Below, piece by piece: positions 1-7,693 of a stretch of 11,451 nt of DNA. Positions within the stretch are counted from its first letter, which is position 1. Each line of letters opens with the position of its first letter. The stretch spans positions 1 to 11,451 of the forward strand of contig JAFSXO010000044.1 of the NCBI GenBank assembly GCA_017444045.1, in the 5' to 3' direction. The translations under genes were made by a program, and so were the position numbers. The stretch comes from a bacterium (lineage in GTDB: Bacteria > Vulcanimicrobiota > Xenobia > Xenobiales > Xenobiaceae). The notes beneath the pieces were generated by a model that was not told the origin of the DNA, ran no database searches, and saw nothing but the letters and a program-made list of their open reading frames with translations.

Positions 1-64
1 CTCCAAGTCCGCCTACTTTAACATAGGGTACGGCTTCAGCAGACAGGTACAGTATTTTTCTCAT
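1..64 (-). CDS. glgA: Glycogen synthase, N-terminal fragment cut by window edge
   Basis: The minus strand reads ATG at 64-62 and stays open for 21 codons to the window edge. The product contains SAEAVPYVKVGGLG, which matches the start of bacterial GT5 glycogen synthases: a beta strand, then (S/A)SEAxPfaKxGGL. In that family the Lys of the KxGGL loop (here K16) contacts ADP-glucose. The enzyme would add glucose from ADP-glucose to growing alpha-1,4-glucan chains in the cytoplasm. An AAAGGA ribosome site lies 9 nt before the ATG. The gene follows glgX on the same strand after a 220-nt AT-rich gap with its own promoter. Only 21 residues are visible, but the motif is very characteristic. Whether the rest of the gene is intact cannot be told from this window. 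Confidence 0.88.
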   Translation of the reverse strand, partial: MRKILYLSAEAVPYVKVGGLG

Positions 65-184
65 GATGCGTAATCCTTTTTATGATAAAATAGTTTAGAA
101 CTAGATAATACAGATATTAACTTTAAATGTCGAACAGACTGCGAACAAAAGTTTACATTTTAGAAAAATAATTAAAACAATTAG

Positions 185-213
185 ACTATACCATATCTAA
201 ATCATAATATCAA
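185..213 (-). promoter_or_regulatory. Sigma-A/sigma-70 type promoter for glgA
   Basis: On the minus strand a -35 box TTGATA (213-208) is followed after exactly 17 nt by a -10 box TATAGT (190-185). Each box is one base from consensus. The region is strongly AT-rich compared with the genes. Transcription would start near 178, giving a leader of about 115 nt before the glgA ATG at 64. Because this promoter lies after the glgX stop, glgA can be transcribed independently of glgX. Confidence 0.72.
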
Positions 214-247
214 ACATATTTGTTTTGTCGATCAATGTCGTTTAGTT

Positions 248-284
248 AATCAATGCCATTGATCCCTTTAGTAAATGGCATTGA

Positions 285-286
<2 letters not shown>
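248..286. repeat. 13-bp perfect inverted repeat across the glgX stop codon
   Basis: AATCAATGCCATT at 248-260 is exactly complementary to AATGGCATTGATT at 274-286, with a 13-nt loop between. The right arm overlaps the glgX stop codon (TAA, 287-285). In the glgX transcript this would fold into a 13-bp, AU-rich hairpin right at the end of the gene. No U run follows on either strand, so it is not a standard intrinsic terminator. It could protect the 3' end, act as a weak terminator, or be an operator. Part of the arm (AATGCCATTG) recurs upstream of pheS. Confidence 0.7.
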
Positions 287-2393
<2,107 letters not shown>

Positions 2394-2407
2394 ACAGACT
2401 CCTTTTC

Positions 2408-2440
2408 AACAATAAAAGCAGCCGCACATGCAGCTGCTTT
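2408..2440 (-). terminator. Intrinsic terminator after the Sel1-repeat gene
   Basis: In minus-strand RNA the arm AAAGCAGCUGC (2440-2430) pairs with GCGGCUGCUUU (2425-2415) through 11 base pairs, including one G-U, closed by an AUGU tetraloop. The U-rich stretch UUUUAUUGUU follows. It lies 24 nt after the TAG stop of the Sel1 gene and ends just before the AAGGAG ribosome site of glgX, so glgX needs read-through or its own promoter. Confidence 0.8.
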
Positions 2441-2466
2441 ATAGCATCGGCCGAAGCGTTTGGCTA
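2438..2466 (-). promoter_or_regulatory. Possible glgX promoter overlapping the terminator
   Basis: A TATAAA -10 box (2443-2438) lies 17 nt after TAGCCA (2466-2461), which matches TTGACA at four of six positions and includes the Sel1 gene stop codon. A start near 2431 would fall inside or just past the 5' arm of the terminator, so transcripts from this promoter could not form that hairpin. The -10 is good, the -35 is weak, and the assignment is tentative. Confidence 0.4.
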
Positions 2467-2979
2467 TTCGCCCTGCTCTTCCGCTTCGTGCTCTTTCTCC
2501 ATCTCCTGGAGCATCTTTATGGCCTGCTGGGCGGCTTCGTTGCCGTTCTCTGCAGCCTTGGAGAAATACTTGATCGCCTTTTCCATATCGGCATCTACGC
2601 CCTTGCCATTGGCATACATGTCGGCTAGCACTACCATAGCATCGGTGTTGCCAGCGTTGGCCGCCTTGTTGAGATAATGCAAGGCTTTGCCGTAGTCCTG
2701 CTTTACGCCTTCTCCGCTGTAATACAGGACGCCAATTATGGACATGGCCTCAACGTCGCCCTTGTCGGCCATAGCCTTTACGGTTTCAAAGTCTTCGGCA
2801 GTGATGTCGATATCGACAGTCTCTTCCTCGTCATAGATGTCGGAAGCATCGGCTACCAGCGCAGGCTCATCGGTGCAGATGTCAGCATCTGTATTGGTGC
2901 TGCTGGCGAATGCTGTAACAGATAAAGCCGCTGTCATTGCCAGCGATATGGCAATATTGCGCCAATTGAAATATTTCAT
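2464..2979 (-). CDS. Exported Sel1-repeat (TPR-like) protein
   Basis: A 171-residue protein with a clear Sec signal peptide: R7, a hydrophobic stretch at about 9-23, and an AFA|SS cleavage site near 25/26. A very acidic spacer follows (31-66). Two Sel1-like helical repeats come next, about 74-110 and 111-146, each showing the pattern AM..IG.LY..G.GV..D..KA..Y..KAA..G. A half repeat and a charged C-terminal tail (159-171) finish the protein. Sel1 repeats are protein-interaction scaffolds, so a role outside the cytoplasmic membrane is likely but no partner can be named. GGAGG lies 10 nt before the ATG. The gene has its own promoter (3084-3112) and a terminator directly after it, so it is probably a single-gene unit upstream of glgX. 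Two repeats is short for the family. Confidence 0.88.
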   Translation of the reverse strand: MKYFNWRNIAISLAMTAALSVTAFASSTNTDADICTDEPALVADASDIYDEEETVDIDITAEDFETVKAMADKGDVEAMSIIGVLYYSGEGVKQDYGKALHYLNKAANAGNTDAMVVLADMYANGKGVDADMEKAIKYFSKAAENGNEAAQQAIKMLQEMEKEHEAEEQGE

Positions 2980-3083
2980 AATAATGAAACCTCCGGTATT
3001 ATTACCTGATTAATGCCATCCTTACCGAGCGCACTGAGGGATAACGCTGGCAGCGGTATGCCTTCGGTGTACAGAATCGGTCA

Positions 3084-3112
3084 ATTATAATTAATTCAAG
3101 CCAGCATTCCAA
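3084..3112 (-). promoter_or_regulatory. Promoter of the Sel1-repeat gene
   Basis: A perfect -10 box TATAAT (3089-3084) lies 17 nt after TTGGAA (3112-3107), which keeps the TTG of the -35 consensus. Transcription would begin near 3077, leaving a leader of about 98 nt with a strong GGAGG ribosome site at 2994-2990. Confidence 0.65.
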
Positions 3113-3132
3113 GCTCCTTTTATTCTGACGGC

Positions 3133-3160
3133 AGCATCTTTGGCTGAGCATCTTTGGCTG
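3133..3160 (+). repeat. Perfect 14-bp tandem repeat in the rqcH upstream region
   Basis: AGCATCTTTGGCTG occurs twice head to tail (3133-3146 and 3147-3160) without mismatch. It lies upstream of the Sel1 promoter and 126 nt before the rqcH start. The 14-nt period is not a whole helical turn. It could be a recent slippage duplication or a paired binding site. Confidence 0.85.
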
Positions 3161-3285
3161 CGCAAGGCCTGCTGCTGCAACCGCCGCGGGCTCTGGGGAA
3201 GCCGTGCCAGGTGCCGGCCTGTTTCGCGTTTAGCGCAGCTCGGGCGGCGCAAGGGTTTTAAGAAGCTGCACCCAAATACTAGCTT

Positions 3286-4974
3286 ATGCATATCGATGCG
3301 GTAACCTTAAAAGCTTTAACCCTAGAATTGGCGGAGCTGCTGGCCGGCGGCATCATCCAGAAAATTTCCCATCTGAACAGCAGCGATCTGCTGCTGCAGA
3401 TACGCCAGCCAGGGCATACATACCGCCTGCTCATTCAGCTGGGCCGCGAGCAGACGGCTATGTGCCTTACCGAGCGGGAAATGCCCCCCGCCCAGGTACC
3501 CTCGTCTCTGGTTATGCAGCTGCGCAAGCATCTGCAGGGACAGCGCCTCGTATCCTTAGAGCAGCCGACCCTGGCCCGAACGGTGTTCTTAAGCACTGAG
3601 CGCCATACCCTGGCTGTCGAGCTGAGCGGGCGGCGCAACAATATCCTGCTGCTGAACGCCCAGCGCATTATTATGGGGAAAATGCTTCCCGAGCCTGCCC
3701 AGGCTGCGATCTGGCCCGTTGGGCAGCGCTTTGCTCCTCAAAGCGGCGGCCGGCAGCCCAATGTGCTGGCCGCCAGCATGGAAGAGGTGCGCCATGGGCT
3801 TATCGACGCGCTGGGCCAGCCGGCGCTTCAGGCTCTGACCCGCGGCCTGTTCGGTCTGCCTCCCTGGCATGCTAAGGATATTTGCCGCTCTGTAGGCCTT
3901 GAATCCGAAGCAGAGCTGACCTTTGCCCAGCTGGATATCCTCCTGCAGGGAATCGGTCTTTGGCGCCAGCGCCTGCTCTGCGGCCCTTACGATCCGGTAA
4001 CGCTCCCCAACGGAAAGGTTTCCCCCTGGTCGCTGGGTTTGGAAGATGAGATATCCTATCCGGATATATCCCAGGCGATAAACGCCGAAAAGCGCCTGCC
4101 CGGCTTAGAAGAGCAGCGGGCCGAGCTGCTGCACGCTATTACCAAAATGCAGAAAAAGCGCAGCAGTACTCTGGAAAAGATGCGCGCCCAGCAGAAGGAC
4201 GCTGAGCAGCTTGAAGAGCTTAAGGAATACGGCAATCTTATTCTGGCTTACATGTACCAGATACCGCCCCGCGCCGCCAGCGCCGAGGTCTACGATTCTC
4301 AGGGACGCCTTATCACTGTCAGGCTCGATCCCAATCTAAGTGCTGCCGACAATGCCCAGCGCTATTTCAAAGAGTACAAGCGCCTGAAGCGCGCGCAGAT
4401 TTCGGTTGTCGAGCCGATGAACAGGATGAGCCAGGAGCTGGAGTTTATTGCCGACATGGAGCTGGCGGCCCAGCGGGCCGAAACCATCCAGGAGCTGGAG
4501 GAGCTAAAGGAAATCTGGGAGCAGGAGTTCGCCCCGCCCGACAGGTCGGCCAAGCGCAGCCGGCGCATAAACGCCCCGGCCCTGGGGCCGCGCGTGTTTA
4601 GCCATAGGGGCTTTACCATTCTGGTAGGCCGCAATCCCCTGCAGAACGATACTATCAGCACAAAAATAGCCTCTAAGGGCGATATCTGGCTGCATACGCT
4701 GCGCGTTCCCGGTGCCCACGTACTGATAAAGACGGCCGGAAGCCAGCCTCCGCCGGAGACGATAGCGGCGGCGGCTCATCTGGCGGCCAGGCACAGCCAC
4801 GCTAAGCTGGACAGCCGCGCTGAGGTTATTTACACCGACGCAAAATATGTTCACAAGGTAAAGGGAAGCCCCCCGGGGCGGGTAATAGTCAAAACCATTA
4901 AAACGATTGTCGCATCGCCCCACACAGCAGTGGAAGGGCTGACAGAGGAATCAAAAAAACATGAAAATAGCTAA
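3286..4974 (+). CDS. rqcH: RqcH/Rqc2-like NFACT protein of ribosome quality control
   Basis: A 562-residue protein, normal for bacterial RqcH (formerly FbpA/PavA, annotated as fibronectin-binding). In the characterised family it binds the 50S subunit carrying a stalled peptidyl-tRNA and recruits tRNA-Ala to add Ala tails. NFACT-N covers about 1-175 (LAGGIIQKISHL at 19-30). A helix-hairpin-helix-like region lies at about 175-230, and coiled coil at about 270-415 contains LDPNLSAADNAQRYFKEYKR (347-366). NFACT-R covers about 436-545 (VGRNPLQND at 447-455, DIWLHTLRVPGAHV at 466-479). Position 97, Asp in the B. subtilis Asp97-Arg98 pair, is Ala here, while R98 is kept. Little or no ribosome site is visible. 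The start is still firm, because an in-frame TAG lies at 3280-3282 and the N terminus aligns with the family. It is first in an operon with a lipoprotein and an SGNH-like protein. Confidence 0.92.
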   Translation: MHIDAVTLKALTLELAELLAGGIIQKISHLNSSDLLLQIRQPGHTYRLLIQLGREQTAMCLTEREMPPAQVPSSLVMQLRKHLQGQRLVSLEQPTLARTVFLSTERHTLAVELSGRRNNILLLNAQRIIMGKMLPEPAQAAIWPVGQRFAPQSGGRQPNVLAASMEEVRHGLIDALGQPALQALTRGLFGLPPWHAKDICRSVGLESEAELTFAQLDILLQGIGLWRQRLLCGPYDPVTLPNGKVSPWSLGLEDEISYPDISQAINAEKRLPGLEEQRAELLHAITKMQKKRSSTLEKMRAQQKDAEQLEELKEYGNLILAYMYQIPPRAASAEVYDSQGRLITVRLDPNLSAADNAQRYFKEYKRLKRAQISVVEPMNRMSQELEFIADMELAAQRAETIQELEELKEIWEQEFAPPDRSAKRSRRINAPALGPRVFSHRGFTILVGRNPLQNDTISTKIASKGDIWLHTLRVPGAHVLIKTAGSQPPPETIAAAAHLAARHSHAKLDSRAEVIYTDAKYVHKVKGSPPGRVIVKTIKTIVASPHTAVEGLTEESKKHENS

Positions 4975-5569
4975 ATTGGCCATATTGCCGCTGACTTTGC
5001 TGCTGCTAAGCGGGTGCTCCCCGCAGGCGCAGACGCCCGAGGCTGGCGAAGCTCCCGATGCTGCCGCTTCGGCATCAGCGTCGCCCAGCGCACGTATTCC
5101 CTATATAAAAGGCACCGGAGTGTCCCTTCTGAATCAGACAGTAACTGCCCCTTCCGGCGAGTCTATCAGTCTTATTCCCTCAAATAAATATCCGCTTACT
5201 TTAATATCGGTATGGTCCCCCTCTATCTTTAACGGATCAATTTCTCAGCTTAAGGAGCTGATTAAGCTTCACCAGGCGTATGGGCCGCGCGGTCTGCGTA
5301 TAATCGTAGCCGCTTACGAGACGCCGAGCAAAGAAATAACTGAGGCGATCAAAAATATGCAGATCCCCTTTGAGATGGGCACGGGAAACCATACGCTTTT
5401 TGATGCCCTGCAGATGAAATCTATTCCTACGACGTGGTATTTGGACAGTGCCGGCGCTGTGGTTAAAACAGTCGAAGGATTTGAGGCGGTTGAGGAAATG
5501 AGTGCCGACATAGAGGAGCTGGTAAAGAGCTTGGCTAGCTCTGAGCCTGTTTCAGATGCCAGTCGCTGA
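4961..5569 (+). CDS. TlpA/thioredoxin-fold lipoprotein lacking redox cysteines
   Basis: A 202-residue lipoprotein. The signal peptide ends in the lipobox LSGC with Cys19 as the lipidated residue. An Ala/Ser/Pro-rich linker follows (about 20-45), then a thioredoxin-like domain (about 53-190). Fold marks are the first strand LTLISVW (79-85), the helix ISQLKELIKLHQAYG (94-108), the strand LRIIVAAY (112-119), the cis-Pro loop SIPTTWYLD (154-162) and a C-terminal helix. The WxxxCxxC site of TlpA/ResA proteins is replaced by WSPSIFNG (85-92). Cys19 is the only cysteine in the protein, so disulfide chemistry is excluded and a binding or structural role is more likely. The ATG lies inside the end of rqcH (14-nt overlap), with GAGG 12 nt upstream, so translation is probably coupled. 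The fold assignment is by pattern only and is moderately sure; the lipoprotein call is strong. Confidence 0.8.
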   Translation: MKIAKLAILPLTLLLLSGCSPQAQTPEAGEAPDAAASASASPSARIPYIKGTGVSLLNQTVTAPSGESISLIPSNKYPLTLISVWSPSIFNGSISQLKELIKLHQAYGPRGLRIIVAAYETPSKEITEAIKNMQIPFEMGTGNHTLFDALQMKSIPTTWYLDSAGAVVKTVEGFEAVEEMSADIEELVKSLASSEPVSDASR

Positions 5570-5572
5570 TAT

Positions 5573-6658
5573 ATGGAGTGGCAGCGTTTTTGCAAATGTA
5601 TCCGTCTGACTCTGTGGCTGGCTGTAAGTGCAGCTGCTTTGCTGCTGGCTGCCGAGCTTCACGCACGCTTTTGCGGTTTTGGTCCTGCAGGCTATGACAG
5701 CGAGACTGAGCTGCAATACTACGTGCTGACTGATACGCATGGACATGTTCCCAGACGTGGTATATACAATAACGAAGAAGTTACCTCTATACGGGAATTG
5801 GTCTGGCCTAACAATCAGCGCGCTAGTAGACCGTTGCCTTGGCGCAAAAAAGATCGTTATAGGATAGCTCTGTACGGATGCTCCTATACTTACGGCTACG
5901 GAGTTGAGGATCAGGATTCGTATCCCTGGGTCTTAAACCAAGCATTTCCTGGGATTCTGTTTGATAATTACGGGGTACCGGATTATGGGACCTGGCTGTC
6001 CTATCTTACCATGCGCGACAATTTTAGCAAAAAGCGCCGCTACGATCTTTCTATATACGCTTTTATATACGATCATATCTTTCGCAATGGCGCTATGCTT
6101 TATCAGGGTGACATTATCTCCAACGAGATACTGGAATTCCCTGGATATAAGCCTGGCTATTTGCAGAACCCGCCCCATTTGCGGCGCGTGGACTGGGAAG
6201 GCGAAACCAGCTGGGCTGTCGTGCATAGGCTTCATAAAATATGTGTTCATGCGTACTTGAAGCAGCAGGTAAGGCTGCGCTGGCTGCCCTATGACCAGCA
6301 GGATGATTATGGCAAGGTTTTCCGGGAGCTGAATCTTGCCATGCGCGATCTTGCCAGGGCTAACGGATCGGACTTTGCTGTGCTCGCTATAGGCCCTCAG
6401 AGCGCATATCTGGCCAAGCATTATCTCAGCGACACCCATATAAATGTTATTTACGCTCTCAGCAGCCCAGACACTTCCCTTTACAATGAGCTGCCAGGGA
6501 CGCATCCCAATAAGAAAGGGCAAAAAGAAATAGCCGACAGCATCGCAGACTATCTCCGCCGGCATCTGCCAGAGCAACTGACGCACTCTGCCTATGGAGG
6601 ACAAAACTCGCCCGTCTGTGCTTATGCTTTTACGGTAAACCAGAATGCTTCGCGTTAG
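5573..6658 (+). CDS. Membrane-anchored SGNH/GDSL hydrolase-like protein
   Basis: A 361-residue protein with one N-terminal membrane segment (about 12-28) and a long extracytoplasmic part. Block I of the SGNH family appears as YGCSYTYGYGVEDQDSYP (101-118), giving Ser104 as candidate nucleophile in a GxSxTxG form. A block III-like NYGVPDYG lies at 132-139. Block V is GTHPNKKGQKEIADSI (309-324), with His311 as candidate catalytic base; the usual Asp before the His-Pro is Thr310. Such proteins often add or remove acyl groups on surface polysaccharides or lipids, but the substrate cannot be read here. The start lies 3 nt after the stop of the lipoprotein gene with no separate ribosome site, which points to translational coupling. 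It ends 21 nt from the convergent gene. The family assignment is fairly sure; activity is uncertain. Confidence 0.75.
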   Translation: MEWQRFCKCIRLTLWLAVSAAALLLAAELHARFCGFGPAGYDSETELQYYVLTDTHGHVPRRGIYNNEEVTSIRELVWPNNQRASRPLPWRKKDRYRIALYGCSYTYGYGVEDQDSYPWVLNQAFPGILFDNYGVPDYGTWLSYLTMRDNFSKKRRYDLSIYAFIYDHIFRNGAMLYQGDIISNEILEFPGYKPGYLQNPPHLRRVDWEGETSWAVVHRLHKICVHAYLKQQVRLRWLPYDQQDDYGKVFRELNLAMRDLARANGSDFAVLAIGPQSAYLAKHYLSDTHINVIYALSSPDTSLYNELPGTHPNKKGQKEIADSIADYLRRHLPEQLTHSAYGGQNSPVCAYAFTVNQNASR

Positions 6659-6688
6659 CTGATCGCCAACCGGGATGCGTTATTTTTT
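6644..6688 (+). terminator. Weak candidate terminator of the rqcH operon
   Basis: AAUGC (6644-6648) can pair with GCGUU (6677-6681), enclosing a smaller GUUaGC/GCcAAC stem with one mismatch. A run of six T follows at 6683-6688. The T run lies within the last codons of the convergent gene. The large loop and imperfect stem make this uncertain, but it is the only terminator-like structure at the end of the plus-strand operon. Confidence 0.35.
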
Positions 6689-7627
6689 GCAGGATCTTAG
6701 CGCATCGATAGACTCCTGCCCGAAACGCAGAGAAGCGCGGCGCAGATTCTTGTTGCAGCGCTCCAGCCTGGATACGGCGTCGCTGCTCCTGTCCTGGCTC
6801 AGCAGAGCCATGGCCTCGGCCAGTCGTCCTAGGGCGCTGACTTCGGCTATCAGAGCGCGGTTAGCGTTGCGCAGCTGGCTGGGCACGCTCTGCCGTCCCA
6901 GCAGCTGGCCTAAAGCGCTTATCGCGCCCTGAATCTCGCGGGCCTCCGCCGTGGAGACTGCCTTGCCCTGGGCTGCGTCTGCCGACAGCTCCAGTAAGCG
7001 CTGGCTGAATACGCACATCTGCTTCTGGGCCGGCACAGCTGTCATCTGCCAGGCGTAGTACTGCCTGGCCTGCTGGTTGGGGGCATTCTTGGCTCCCGCC
7101 TGAGCCCATCTGCCCTTCACTCCCAGCCAGCGGACGGCGACCTCCTGGGTAATCTCTCCGTTCTGCTCCTGGAATACCCGCAGCGCCGAAGGCTCCACTC
7201 TGCCCTGGGCCAGAAGCTTTTCCATTTTGCCGAAGATGACCAGCCGCTTGTCCCAAAGCTGCAGGGCGGCGCGGCCCAGCTCGCTGGGATGCTGGCTCTG
7301 ATAAGCGCGCAGCTCTCTGCAGAGGCCTTCGCCCTGCTGCCGGCAGGCGGACAGAACCCTTCTGGCATCGTCAAAGCTCTTTCTGCCATACAGGCAGTCC
7401 TCCACGGACTGTCCGGCCTCGAGGAGCCGAAGCTCCTGGGAGAAAACCAGCCTGCTTACCGCGATATCGTCGGCCAGAGCCTGGGCGGGGCTGCTTTCAG
7501 CGGCCGCCAGTAGGCTGCAGGATGGCATACCGGCTGGCGGCGCGGCCTGGCAGACCTCGGCCGACGGCGTTCCGCAAAGCATTCCGGCAAACGCCAGAGC
7601 GGCAATATAACCAGTAACTTTTTTCAT
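6680..7627 (-). CDS. Exported helical protein of unknown function, third gene of the pheST unit
   Basis: A 315-residue protein that I do not recognise. It has an N-terminal signal peptide (K2 K3, hydrophobic core about 7-18) with probable cleavage after PSA (23) or CQA (28). C18 does not sit in a lipobox (GMLC), so lipidation is unlikely. The rest looks almost entirely helical and rich in Ala, Gln, Arg, Leu and Ser. Nine cysteines (18, 26, 37, 78, 95, 103, 205, 291, 313) leave seven or eight in the mature chain, enough for several disulfides if it reaches an oxidising compartment. The ATG has GGGAGA 6 nt upstream. It starts 66 nt after the pheT stop, with no terminator hairpin visible between them, so co-transcription with pheST is likely although no functional link is apparent. 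It converges on the SGNH gene. It is a real gene by start signals and composition; the function is open. Confidence 0.75.
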   Translation of the reverse strand: MKKVTGYIAALAFAGMLCGTPSAEVCQAAPPAGMPSCSLLAAAESSPAQALADDIAVSRLVFSQELRLLEAGQSVEDCLYGRKSFDDARRVLSACRQQGEGLCRELRAYQSQHPSELGRAALQLWDKRLVIFGKMEKLLAQGRVEPSALRVFQEQNGEITQEVAVRWLGVKGRWAQAGAKNAPNQQARQYYAWQMTAVPAQKQMCVFSQRLLELSADAAQGKAVSTAEAREIQGAISALGQLLGRQSVPSQLRNANRALIAEVSALGRLAEAMALLSQDRSSDAVSRLERCNKNLRRASLRFGQESIDALRSCKK

Positions 7628-7693
7628 GGCTATTCTCCCAGCAGTAATAAACGGATATGAGTTTCTTTGCTTATGGCGGCGCGGCAGGCTTGC

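Larger units (their letters stand above)
2980..3285. other. Divergent intergenic region between the Sel1 gene and rqcH
   Basis: These 306 nt hold the Sel1 gene leader (about 98 nt), its promoter, and a GC-rich stretch in front of rqcH. Within the Sel1 leader, TACCG and CGGTA flank an AGCG/CGCT pair (about 3025-3060), so a stem with a bulge could form. GGTAATAATACC (2996-3007), a GGTA/TACC inverted repeat, precedes its ribosome site. On the plus strand the sequence TATAAT at 3086-3091 overlaps the minus-strand -10 box and could serve rqcH, but the plus-strand -35 (TTCGGT, 3063-3068) is poor. From about 3160 to 3260 the region is GC-rich with several short self-complementary runs. I find no credible gene in it. 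Confidence 0.6.

Noticed and set aside
3091..3291. 66-codon minus-strand open frame in the rqcH upstream region
   Set aside because: It overlaps the Sel1 promoter and the rqcH start, shows no motif, and has no ribosome site. It looks like chance.
5933..6604. 223-codon minus-strand open frame opposite the SGNH-like gene
   Set aside because: The plus-strand frame carries SGNH motifs, a membrane segment and operon spacing. The antisense frame has no recognisable domain or start signal.
7544..7627. Lipoprotein signal at Cys18 of the unknown exported protein
   Set aside because: The residues before the Cys are GML, which do not fit the lipobox, and normal signal peptidase sites follow at PSA and CQA.
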